Assembly (NCBI RefSeq): GCF_029504575.1
Contig: NZ_JAQFII010000001.1
Location: forward strand, 6,207,001 to 6,271,000
DNA: 64,000 nt
Direction: 5' to 3'
DNA from: Streptomyces sp. SPB162
GTDB taxonomy: Bacteria > Actinomycetota > Actinomycetes > Streptomycetales > Streptomycetaceae
The position numbers and the translations under genes are program-made. Under the pieces are notes generated by a model. The model had not been told where the DNA came from, searched no databases, and saw only the letters and a program-made list of their open reading frames with translations. Positions 45,420 to 53,885 of this stretch are shown here, in pieces (position 1 is the stretch's first letter; the number at the start of each line of letters is the position of its first letter).

Positions 45420-45536
45420 CTTTTTCGTCCCTACGATATGTGCTCCGAACCGGTGACCGGAGACTGTACAAAAAATGGAAAGGGCAGATCATTGGTCGCC
45501 AGGCGCTTAAGCGTTCACCAGACCGCCGGACACGTC

Positions 45537-45577
45537 AGCGTAGTACGCCGCCCCGTCCAGGGGCGGCGTACTACGCT
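45537..45577 (-). terminator. Hairpin terminator after the RHS gene
   Basis: A perfect 18-bp stem, AGCGTAGTACGCCGCCCC (45537-45554) and its complement (45560-45577), with a 5-base loop, 14 bases past the RHS stop on the minus strand. The remaining ~115 bases up to the DUF7919-like ATG are AT-rich and may carry that gene's promoter. Confidence 0.85.
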
Positions 45578-45591
45578 GCGTACTTACTTGC

Positions 45592-48500
45592 TCACCAGCT
45601 CTTTGTCAGTTCGCGGCAGGTTGCCAGATAGACGCACCCCATGTTCTCCTCCAGCAGATCGCTCAGCAGTGTGGGCTCACTGACCGTCACGCTGCCGGTA
45701 GCGATGTTGAGCTTCCGCGGCGGACCGACGAAAATGTCCCGCATCCGGCCTCCGGGCAGGATGGTCTCAACCGGGGGCACATCCCCGCCCATCTCCACCT
45801 GCAGCCCCACGGAGTCGTCGAGCTTGAGCCCGTCCGCGCAAAAGCACTTCAGCCAGGTGCCGCGTGGCATCTCGAAACTCTCCGCGTATTTGTCGTACCA
45901 GCCGTGGCCTGCGATGACGGTGTTGCCGTCGGGTCGACTGCCGTGGGTGACGCTCTTGGCCACCTTGGCCGACGAGGGCAGGTTCTTGCCGGCCTTGGGT
46001 TGATTGTGTCCGCGCGAGGCGTGGCCGCCCGACGAGGGGGAGCCGGAGTCAGCCGTGCCGGCGGCCGGGTCGCTCGGCGCCGCCGCCGCCTTGTTCATCG
46101 TCGGGTCGTGTTCCCAATCGTCGCCGACCGGCGGGGTACCGTCGCCGGCGGACTCGGCGGCAGCCTTGTTGCCCGCGGTGGGAGCCTTCGACTTCGCGGC
46201 GTCCTTCTCGGTCTTTTTGGCGGCCGCCGCGGCTTCCTTCTCCTCCTGCTCCGCCGCGCGGGCCTCGTTCGCCTCCTCGGCTTCCGCCGTGATGGCACTG
46301 ATCCCGGCCGTACCGATCCAGGTGAAGATCTGTCCGGTCTTGTAGGAGTCGCTGTCCTTGAAGTCGCCGTTGAAGACGTCGTTGCAGTAGTCGGCCGCCG
46401 CGCTGAACACCGCGCCGATGTAGCAGTCGGGGTTGATGCCCTCCGCGACGGTGTTCGTGGCGCCCTTGAGGAAGTTGCCGATCTTGCCCATGGTGGACGA
46501 GGAATGGTGCTTGGCCGGCGGCGGCGCGCTCGAACTCGTGGCCGAGTCGGATGAGCTACCGCCCGTGGAGCTACCGCCCGCGTTGGGGTTGCCGGGCGGC
46601 GGGTCACAGTCGACGACACAGATGTTCATCGTCGGGTCGTTGTACCAGTCGTCGTAGCCGCTCGGGTCCGAGCCGTTGACCGGATTGTCGGCGGCGTAGG
46701 TGTAGCCACCCATCTGGTTGGGGTCGCCGCCTTGGAAGACCGGGTCGGAGGTGAGGAAGCGGCCCAGTACCGGATCGTAGTTGCGGGCGCCGAGCAGGTC
46801 GAGGCCGGTGGCGGCGTCGGTCGGCTGCCCGAGGAAGCCGCGGTTCTCGTCGGGGGCGACCCAGGCGGCCGGCTTGGCGCCGCGGAGGTTTCCGTAGGGG
46901 TCGTAGGAGCGGCGGGTGACGGCGAGTGTCGTCGCGTCGATGGCTGCGGTGGCGGTGCCCTGCAGGCCGGCGACCTGGTAGGTGACGCTGCCGGTGCTCG
47001 AGCGGGTGATGGTGGTGCCGTCGGGGCCGACGTAGTTGCGCAGGCCGGTCCAGGTCTTGGCGGCGACGTTCAGGGTGATCTGCTCGGTGCCGCCGAACAG
47101 GTAGAGGATGCGGGTGGTGTCGGTGCTGTCGGTGGCGGAGGTCTGCTCCAGCAGACTGCCGCTGCTGTCGTAGAGGTACTTGCTCGTGGCCGTGTGGGTG
47201 CCCGTACCGGTGCTGACGGTGGCGGTGCGGCCCTCGGCGTCGTAGGTGAAGGACTGCGTCTGCCCAGCCGGGACAGCGCCCGTCGACGCGTCGGTCCAGG
47301 TCTGTCCGGCGCTGCCGCACGCTGCCAGGGTGAGCTGGGTGGCGTTGACGGAGCTGGCAGCCGGGTCGGTCAGGCACAGCGTCGGCGCGGCGGCACTGAC
47401 CAGGGTGCCGGTGGTGGTGCGCTTCCACTTCTGGGTGGCATCGGTATTGCAGGTGTCGATGATGATCTTGGTGCCGGCGACGACCGCGTTGCCGGTGGTG
47501 TCCAGGCACAGTCCCTGTACCCGGACCGTGGCGTCAGCGCCCAGCGACCATTTCTGGCCTGCGGCGGTCCCACAGGTGTTGATCTGCACCTTGGAGCCGG
47601 CGGTGGTGGACGAGGAGGCGTCCTCGATGCACTTCTTGCCGCCACCGCTGAGGGTGAAGGAGCTGACCAGCGGTCCGGTCGAGGTGATCTTGCGGTTGGC
47701 GGTTCCGCCGGCGTTGGTGTTGCCGTGCGCCGGATCGGTGTACGTGGGCGTGGTGGTGGCGGTTCCGGTGGCCGGATTGGCCGTGGTGGTGGTCCCGGCC
47801 TCGTCCGGCCTGGTGGCTGCCGCCGTGCCGTCGGCGCCCGGCAGGACGGTCGACTGGGTGGTGTCGTTCAGGGCGTTGCCCGTCGGGTCGTGGCTGACCA
47901 TGCCGGTGCGGTCACCGAGCAGGTCGTAGGTGTACGTCTGCCAGTACGCGGCCGGGCCGCCGACCGTGCTGGTCCTGACCGGCCCGGCGCCGGTGGTTTG
48001 GACGCTGCCGTTGGCGCAGCCGCCGACCGCGCCGGGTTGGGCGGTGCCGGGGTCGGTGACGCCGCCGGTGTCCGTCCAGGCCGCGGTGAGCCGCTGGAAG
48101 GAGTCGTAGGAGAAGCACTGGGTGTCGTGTGTGGTGTTGTTCTGCAAGTCGTCGATCGCGGTGATCTGACCCGACCGGTCATAGCGGTAGTTGGTGACAT
48201 CCAGGGCGGTGGCGGACGTCTGGAGCATGCTGGACGTCTGACTGGTCCGGCCGGTGGTCGCGTCGTACTGCGCGAAGGTCGCCAGTTCCTTGCCGGTGGG
48301 GCCGTAGTTGGTCTGCAGCACGCGCCCGAAGGGGTCGTGGACGGTGGTGTCGAGGTAGGCCGGCGTGTTGGAGGAGTTGATGAAGCCGCCGAAGGAGTCC
48401 AGGTTGCCCTGCTGGGTGTAACCGAAATCGACGTCCTCGGCGGGCAGGTGACCATCGGCCTGGTAGTGGGTGGTGGAGAGCAGGCCGGTGGTGGGCGTGT

Positions 48501-51500
48501 AGGTGCTGGTGCTGGTGTAGGTGACGCTTCCGCTGGCCGGGGCGGCGGACTGCCCGGCGGCGGCGAACCCGTCGGCGGCCGGGACCGTCAGGGAGGAACC
48601 GGCGACCTGGTAAGCGGTGTTGTAGCCGGTCACGGCCTGGGTGTACGCCTTGCTGGTCGTCCCGGTGGCGCCGTTGACGTAACGGGTCGAGGAGGTCGGG
48701 TAGCCCTTGGCCAGCGTGTCGAAGACCGCCGAAGTCAGCTCCTTGGCCGGGTCGGGGGTGGGCGACCAGGGTCCGCTGTAGGCGGCGGTGGGCCGGTTCT
48801 TCCAGTCGTAGGTGTAGGAGAGGATCTGGCCGCGCGGGTCCGTCACCTGCAGCAGGTTGCCCGCGACGTCGTACTTGTCGAAAGTGCTGGTGCCGATGTC
48901 GGGGTCGGTCTGGCTGGTGGGACGGCCCATGAAGTCGTATCCGTAGGACCAGACGTTGCCCGCGGTGTCCTTGACGGTGTCGACCTGCCCGGCCCGGTTG
49001 TAGGTGAAGCGGGTCGTGGCGTCCGCGGTGTTTGCCTGGCGGGCGGTGTTCGTCGACCACACGACGGTGCCCGCAGCGTTGTCGATCGCCATGTCGGCGT
49101 CGTTCTGGATCTGCAGCACCGTGCCGGTGGAGGCAGTGCCCGAGGCCCACAGGACGGCGCGCGCGGTGTCGTAGACCACCAGATTGCCGTCGGCCTGGAA
49201 GGTGGCCCAGGCGCCGGGGTGCCCCGAGGTGCCGCTGGACCACAGTGTCTTGCCGGTGGCCAGGCCCGTGAGCACGAGGTCGCCGTCCGCCCGCATGGCC
49301 AGCCGGACGCTCCCTGAGGCCAGTGACGTCCCCGACGGGATCGTCTGCCCGCGGCTGAGCGTCACCGGCGAGCCGGTGTTCTTGACGACGCTGCTGGTGA
49401 CCTGTCCCAGCGCGTTGCTGAAGGTCGCCGTGGAGCGTCCGCCGGCCGGCGCGGTGCTGTCGGTCTCGTCTGCACCCGGGTAGGCGGTGCTGGTCTGCCA
49501 CTGCCGCTGTGCCTGGTGCCACAGCGTGCTGGTGAGAGCGCGGCCAAGACCGTCGTAGCCGGTGGTGGTCTCGGCGGGGGTCTCGTTCTCGTTCGCGGCG
49601 TACAGGGTGTCGCCGGGCGCGGAGGTCGGCTCGGAGTAGGGGGCGTAGGACGCCGTCGGCCAGCCGTGCGAGTCGTAGAAGGTGTCGGAGATGACCCGCC
49701 CGGAGGAGGTGTCGCCGGCTGCGGTGGACTGGGTCTGGCGGGCCTGCAGCATGCCGTCGTAGATGGCGACGGAGGTCGCGTAGGTGCCGTCCTCGCGCAG
49801 CGTCCTGGTGGTGACCGAGGTCGGCGCACCGGGCGAGGTGATCGTGTCGCCGGGGGCTGCCACCGCGCCGGGGTTCACCGAGTAGGCGAACGTCATGTCG
49901 GGGCTCTGCGTGGCGTGGTCGCGGCCGGGCAGCCACACCGCGGTGCGCCGGCCGAGTGCGTCGTAAGCGATGTCGGTGACGCGGTTGTTGGCGTCGGTGT
50001 CCTCGGTGGGCAGGCCGCGCAGCGGATCGAGGACCGAGGAGTTCTTCCAGCGCTTCGCGTTGTAGGTGGTGATGCCGACCGGGTTGGTGTTGCCGCCCGA
50101 GGCGCTCCACAGTGGGGTGAAGTCGGTATGGGTGTTGAGGCCGGTGACGTCGTAGGAGTCGGTGACCCGTCCGGCGCCGTCGTAGGACATGGCGGTGTTG
50201 GTCTGCCAGTTCTCGGTGGCGCCGGTCCAGCCGGTGGCGACCCGGACCGCCGTGACCTGCCCCGCGGCCGGGTTGCCGCCCTGCCCGATCTGCCCGAAGG
50301 TTCCGAGATCGGCCGGGGTGCCGGAGCCGTCGTAGTAGACCTTCCGGTCCGAGAGCAGGCTCCCGGCGCTCACGGCGGTCCCGCAGGGGCCACTGACGAC
50401 GGTGGTCTGGTCGGGATAGCTGAGCATCATGGTGTTCGACGCGGCAGGCGTGGCGTAGGAGGTGTTGGTGCACTTCTCCTGCGCGGGCACCGAGACGTCG
50501 CCGTGCACGTCGAGCGTTACCACCCGCCCCTGGCTGTCGTAGCCACCGTCGGTCTCGGTGTGCCGCCACGTGCCGTCGGCCAGCAGGCTGTAGCCGCTGG
50601 TCCGGAACGTCTTGGCGCGGTAGGAGATGAGGTCCGGCAGGGTGGACAGGGTCGGTTTCGACTCGCCGGGGTTGTCCGCCTGGGTCCAGTCGGTCCACGG
50701 TGTCTGTGCGGCGGACGCGGTCACGGCGGTGGCATACGGGCCGTTGACGGTCGCCGCGGTGATCGCGCCCCCTGCGGCCGCGTAGGTGTCCGTCTGCAGC
50801 ACGGCGCCGGCCAGATTGTCGGCGTCAGTGACACTCTGCACCACCGAGCCGCCGACGGTGGCGTCCACCGAGACGGTTCGACGGCTGCCGTCCGCCTTGC
50901 GGTCGCCGTCCATCCCCTGCAGGTACGTGGTGCTCGTCTGCGTCACCGGCTCGGGCGCCCGGCCGTTCTGCACGGTCACCTTGCGGAAGCCGCGGAACTC
51001 GTCCCAGGTGCGGTACTGGTCGTCGGTGAACGCCGAGTCGTCGCGGTGCCAGGCGGGACCGCTGTACGCGTAGGTCGACACGTGCGCCTCGGAACCGGCC
51101 GGAATCTTCTGCGCGTCGGGGTGGTACTGCGAGGCGATCGTGAGGTCCGCGGTGGTCACCTGGTGCACGGTGATCTTGTTGAACCAGTCCGCGATCGGCT
51201 TGGAGGCACCGGGCACCGTCCAGTACACCGGGTAGCAGGAGTTGGTGTTGGAGTCGACCATGCCGGTGGTCAGGGTCTTGCCGGCGCAGGGCTGTTGGTC
51301 GTACTCGACCGCGACCGACTCGCCGGTCTCGGTCTGGATGGAGGAGATCCGGGGATGGTAGAGCGGCGGGGCGGACGGCGAGGAGTCGTTGACCCGGTTG
51401 TCGATCTCGGTGCCGGTGAAGGAGATCTGGTTGAGCGCGATGTCGTTGTTGCCGTTGCCGTAGGTGTCCTTGCCGGTGTGGCGGATGGACTGGAGCCACA

Positions 51501-53625
51501 TCACGGCCTGCAGCGAGCCGGCGTCGGCCGGGTCCACCGTGGTCCCGGTGACCGGGTCCACGGTGCCGCCGGCGTCGGAGTACACCTGGCCGAGCTGGTA
51601 GGAGTCGACGGGCACCAGCTTGTCGGTCGTGGCGTCCTTGACGTGGGCTTGGGTGGTGATCGAGTCCAGCCGGGCGGTGGTGAAGAACGTCGGCCCCGAG
51701 GTGACGCACACGTTGGTGGGCACGGTGGTCGACCCGGTGGGCAAGTGGGTGCTGTCGCCGGCGTCGCAGTGCAGGTCCCACGGCACGTCGGGCCAGTGCG
51801 GGGCGGTGCTGTCGTTCAGATTTCCGGCCGAGCAGTCGGTGAAGCCAGACGTGCTCTGGCAGCGCTGGGCGGTGCCGAAGTCCACCCGGGCCGCCGGAGT
51901 GCGCTTGGCCTGTTCGTCGGCGAGGGTGTAGCCGTAGGAAATCGAGCTGAGCGAGCCACCGCGGGTATACGACACCAGGGTGCCGTCGCTGCCGGTGGCA
52001 GCCTGGCCGCCCCCCAGGTCGTAGTGGTTGGTCTCGGTGCCGTAGTCGAGGCGCTGCACGAAGCCGCCGGGGGAGACGACGAAATCGAGGTTCCAGCGCC
52101 AGCCCTCCGGCTTGGCGCAGCGCGACGCCTTGCCCTTGTCCGTGGTGTAGCACGGGTCGCCCGAGGTGGGGTGTAGTACCGGCACGCCCCAGGCCGAGTC
52201 GGTGGAGTCGTCGGCGGGCGTCCCGGACTGCATCGCCGCGGTCGTGCCCGCGCCGGTCGGGGAGTGCTCGGCGCCGAAGTAGGCGGCAGTGCCGTCCGTG
52301 GTCAGCACCCGGAAGTAGGTGCCGTCCTGCAGACCGTTGGCCGCACCGGAGAGTTCCTGGACGACGGTGCCGTCGTCGCCTTGCAGCTTCCACGCCTTGA
52401 GCTCACCGGGCACAGAGGGGTCGAGTGCGGTGGGCACCAGCGTGCCGGAGTGCGAACCGAAGGAGAGCGCGGCGTTGTAACCGCCCCAGCACTCGTCGCC
52501 CGAGCCCTTGAGGATCTTCTTGTCGTCGGAGTCCAGCAGGGTACCGCAGCCGCGGTAGGAGCGCTCGACGAAGCCGGGCTGGTAGGACCACCCGTCACCG
52601 ATCCATGACGACTGCGAGTTGCGCGCCGAGGTCTCGCCGTCCTGCGACTGGGAGTCGTAGTCGAGGCTCACCGACGGCGTGTTGCCGCCGAGGGCGGAGG
52701 GCACGTTGATCGGGTACGTGTAGGTGAACGAACCTGTCGCCGAGGTCTGCCAGTTGCCGGACTGGCTCAGCGACGTCGCCGAATAGTCGCCTTGCGAGCC
52801 GGAGCTGCCGGACGACACGGCGAGCGCGGCGCCAGCCGCAGCCGGGGCGGTGGTGGCGAGCGTCTTCGCCGCGGATCCGGTGGGTGCCTTCGCTGCTGTC
52901 GGCTCTGTGGTGGCGCTGAGCTGCACGGTCGCCGTCAGCTGCGCGGCGCCCACCCGGTTGGTGAAAGCCAGCGGTGTCTGCCGCTGGCAGGCAGCCAGTT
53001 GGGGTGTGGTCAGCGCGCACGCAGGCAACTGGACCAGCCGCAGCCGGGAGCCGTATCCGCCGCCGTATGCCTTGGCCAGCGCCGCATAGTCCACGACGAC
53101 CTGCACCCGCGAGGACGGCGAGCCGGAGCGCTGCGAGCTGACGCCGATCAGCATGGCGTCGGCGCCGGCCCGCATGGCCTGGGCGTGTGAGGCGACCTCC
53201 ACCCGGACTGCCGGAGCGCTGTCGTCCGCGCCGGACGACCGTGCACCTGCGGCGGGCCCGGCCGCGGACACCCACACGGGCAGCCGGCCGGCCTTGGCCG
53301 GCTTCGCGGCCCGCGCGGCCAGGTCGAGGGTCACGGCGCCCGCCGCCGGCCAGACCGGAGCCTGGGGTCGGTAGGTGCGCAGCGGGGTGCGGGCACGCGC
53401 CGCGGCGGGAGTAGCGGGCGTGAGCGGGTGGTCACCCACGGCCGGGGTCTCCGGCAGTGCTTTGGGGTTCCATACGGTACCCGTGAACCGGTACGGGCCG
53501 ACCGAACCGGCGGCCGCCGCCGGGACCAGCAGGGCCAAAACCCCAGTCAGCGCCACCCCGGTGGTCAGAGCTCTCGCACGGAAACGGTGCCCGATGTGCG
53601 CATAACGCCGACGTCTGCCGTTCAT
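45592..53625 (-). CDS. Secreted RHS-repeat toxin with lectin inserts and Stv-like C-terminal tip
   Basis: 2677 residues from ATG 53625 (GGGGGGG upstream), with a signal peptide (TTGVALTGVLALLVPAAAA). The frame is open to 53847. After a Ala/Thr-rich region comes a long RHS/YD barrel (many YDxxGR units, about 500-2300). It is interrupted by a bulb-type lectin domain (about 1415-1535: RADGDLVLTGLATG, QADGNLVVYD) and a ricin-B lectin domain (about 1985-2120, with QKW motifs). The RHS core ends NYDPVLGRFLTSDP near 2282. A variable linker precedes the tip (about 2550-2677), with G-H-G at 2573-2575 and ATCRE with C2670. The tip resembles the Stv putative-adhesin domain; its biochemical activity is unknown. 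Confidence 0.88.
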   Translation of the reverse strand: MNGRRRRYAHIGHRFRARALTTGVALTGVLALLVPAAAAGSVGPYRFTGTVWNPKALPETPAVGDHPLTPATPAAARARTPLRTYRPQAPVWPAAGAVTLDLAARAAKPAKAGRLPVWVSAAGPAAGARSSGADDSAPAVRVEVASHAQAMRAGADAMLIGVSSQRSGSPSSRVQVVVDYAALAKAYGGGYGSRLRLVQLPACALTTPQLAACQRQTPLAFTNRVGAAQLTATVQLSATTEPTAAKAPTGSAAKTLATTAPAAAGAALAVSSGSSGSQGDYSATSLSQSGNWQTSATGSFTYTYPINVPSALGGNTPSVSLDYDSQSQDGETSARNSQSSWIGDGWSYQPGFVERSYRGCGTLLDSDDKKILKGSGDECWGGYNAALSFGSHSGTLVPTALDPSVPGELKAWKLQGDDGTVVQELSGAANGLQDGTYFRVLTTDGTAAYFGAEHSPTGAGTTAAMQSGTPADDSTDSAWGVPVLHPTSGDPCYTTDKGKASRCAKPEGWRWNLDFVVSPGGFVQRLDYGTETNHYDLGGGQAATGSDGTLVSYTRGGSLSSISYGYTLADEQAKRTPAARVDFGTAQRCQSTSGFTDCSAGNLNDSTAPHWPDVPWDLHCDAGDSTHLPTGSTTVPTNVCVTSGPTFFTTARLDSITTQAHVKDATTDKLVPVDSYQLGQVYSDAGGTVDPVTGTTVDPADAGSLQAVMWLQSIRHTGKDTYGNGNNDIALNQISFTGTEIDNRVNDSSPSAPPLYHPRISSIQTETGESVAVEYDQQPCAGKTLTTGMVDSNTNSCYPVYWTVPGASKPIADWFNKITVHQVTTADLTIASQYHPDAQKIPAGSEAHVSTYAYSGPAWHRDDSAFTDDQYRTWDEFRGFRKVTVQNGRAPEPVTQTSTTYLQGMDGDRKADGSRRTVSVDATVGGSVVQSVTDADNLAGAVLQTDTYAAAGGAITAATVNGPYATAVTASAAQTPWTDWTQADNPGESKPTLSTLPDLISYRAKTFRTSGYSLLADGTWRHTETDGGYDSQGRVVTLDVHGDVSVPAQEKCTNTSYATPAASNTMMLSYPDQTTVVSGPCGTAVSAGSLLSDRKVYYDGSGTPADLGTFGQIGQGGNPAAGQVTAVRVATGWTGATENWQTNTAMSYDGAGRVTDSYDVTGLNTHTDFTPLWSASGGNTNPVGITTYNAKRWKNSSVLDPLRGLPTEDTDANNRVTDIAYDALGRRTAVWLPGRDHATQSPDMTFAYSVNPGAVAAPGDTITSPGAPTSVTTRTLREDGTYATSVAIYDGMLQARQTQSTAAGDTSSGRVISDTFYDSHGWPTASYAPYSEPTSAPGDTLYAANENETPAETTTGYDGLGRALTSTLWHQAQRQWQTSTAYPGADETDSTAPAGGRSTATFSNALGQVTSSVVKNTGSPVTLSRGQTIPSGTSLASGSVRLAMRADGDLVLTGLATGKTLWSSGTSGHPGAWATFQADGNLVVYDTARAVLWASGTASTGTVLQIQNDADMAIDNAAGTVVWSTNTARQANTADATTRFTYNRAGQVDTVKDTAGNVWSYGYDFMGRPTSQTDPDIGTSTFDKYDVAGNLLQVTDPRGQILSYTYDWKNRPTAAYSGPWSPTPDPAKELTSAVFDTLAKGYPTSSTRYVNGATGTTSKAYTQAVTGYNTAYQVAGSSLTVPAADGFAAAGQSAAPASGSVTYTSTSTYTPTTGLLSTTHYQADGHLPAEDVDFGYTQQGNLDSFGGFINSSNTPAYLDTTVHDPFGRVLQTNYGPTGKELATFAQYDATTGRTSQTSSMLQTSATALDVTNYRYDRSGQITAIDDLQNNTTHDTQCFSYDSFQRLTAAWTDTGGVTDPGTAQPGAVGGCANGSVQTTGAGPVRTSTVGGPAAYWQTYTYDLLGDRTGMVSHDPTGNALNDTTQSTVLPGADGTAAATRPDEAGTTTTANPATGTATTTPTYTDPAHGNTNAGGTANRKITSTGPLVSSFTLSGGGKKCIEDASSSTTAGSKVQINTCGTAAGQKWSLGADATVRVQGLCLDTTGNAVVAGTKIIIDTCNTDATQKWKRTTTGTLVSAAAPTLCLTDPAASSVNATQLTLAACGSAGQTWTDASTGAVPAGQTQSFTYDAEGRTATVSTGTGTHTATSKYLYDSSGSLLEQTSATDSTDTTRILYLFGGTEQITLNVAAKTWTGLRNYVGPDGTTITRSSTGSVTYQVAGLQGTATAAIDATTLAVTRRSYDPYGNLRGAKPAAWVAPDENRGFLGQPTDAATGLDLLGARNYDPVLGRFLTSDPVFQGGDPNQMGGYTYAADNPVNGSDPSGYDDWYNDPTMNICVVDCDPPPGNPNAGGSSTGGSSSDSATSSSAPPPAKHHSSSTMGKIGNFLKGATNTVAEGINPDCYIGAVFSAAADYCNDVFNGDFKDSDSYKTGQIFTWIGTAGISAITAEAEEANEARAAEQEEKEAAAAAKKTEKDAAKSKAPTAGNKAAAESAGDGTPPVGDDWEHDPTMNKAAAAPSDPAAGTADSGSPSSGGHASRGHNQPKAGKNLPSSAKVAKSVTHGSRPDGNTVIAGHGWYDKYAESFEMPRGTWLKCFCADGLKLDDSVGLQVEMGGDVPPVETILPGGRMRDIFVGPPRKLNIATGSVTVSEPTLLSDLLEENMGCVYLATCRELTKSW
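46092..46640. repeat. 18-bp direct repeats flanking the RHS variable linker
   Basis: TGTTCATCGTCGGGTCGT occurs at 46092-46109 and 46623-46640 inside the RHS gene. They encode the twice-seen motif DPTMN (YDDWYNDPTMN just after the RHS core, and GDDWEHDPTMN just before the tip). The 500-odd bases between hold a pretoxin-like segment. Confidence 0.75.
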
Positions 53626-53670
53626 GCCAACCCCCCCGGTCAACTCCACCGCCGTGGTGGTCGACCGGAG

Positions 53671-53701
53671 GCTATTGATGATCCATTGGCATCTCAATAG
53701 C
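53671..53701. promoter_or_regulatory. Inverted repeat in the RHS/LamG divergent spacer
   Basis: GCTATTGA (53671-53678) and its complement TCAATAGC (53694-53701), with inner GATG/CATC arms. It lies 46 bases before the RHS ATG in the 260-base spacer shared with the divergent LamG/ricin gene. Candidate operator; no regulator gene is nearby. Confidence 0.4.
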
Positions 53702-53848
53702 TCGTGCCAGCCCTTGGGTTGATCTTGCCCAACTCTTTTCACCACGAGGTCCATTTCGTCCTCGTGACCTCGGTTCAACCCGTGCACACTACGGATCGCG
53801 CTCGGTACTCCGGCGTATCCACCGCGAGTACGCGTGGTGCACATCACT

Positions 53849-53865
53849 CATCACGGATTCCGTGA
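53849..53865. promoter_or_regulatory. Dyad before the LamG/ricin gene
   Basis: ATCACGG, ATT, CCGTGAT: a perfect 7-3-7 inverted repeat 21 bases before the ATG at 53886. It overlaps the likely leader, so it could be an operator or a small RNA hairpin. Confidence 0.4.
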
Positions 53866-53885
53866 TGCCAAGGGGGATTTGACTC

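Noticed and set aside
46732..49317. 861-codon plus-strand open frame inside the RHS region
   Set aside because: Same reason: antisense shadow of the RHS gene with no recognisable domain.
49516..52176. 886-codon plus-strand open frame inside the RHS region
   Set aside because: It is the complement of the RHS frame; Gly/Val/Arg-rich with no domain, and the minus strand encodes RHS repeats throughout.
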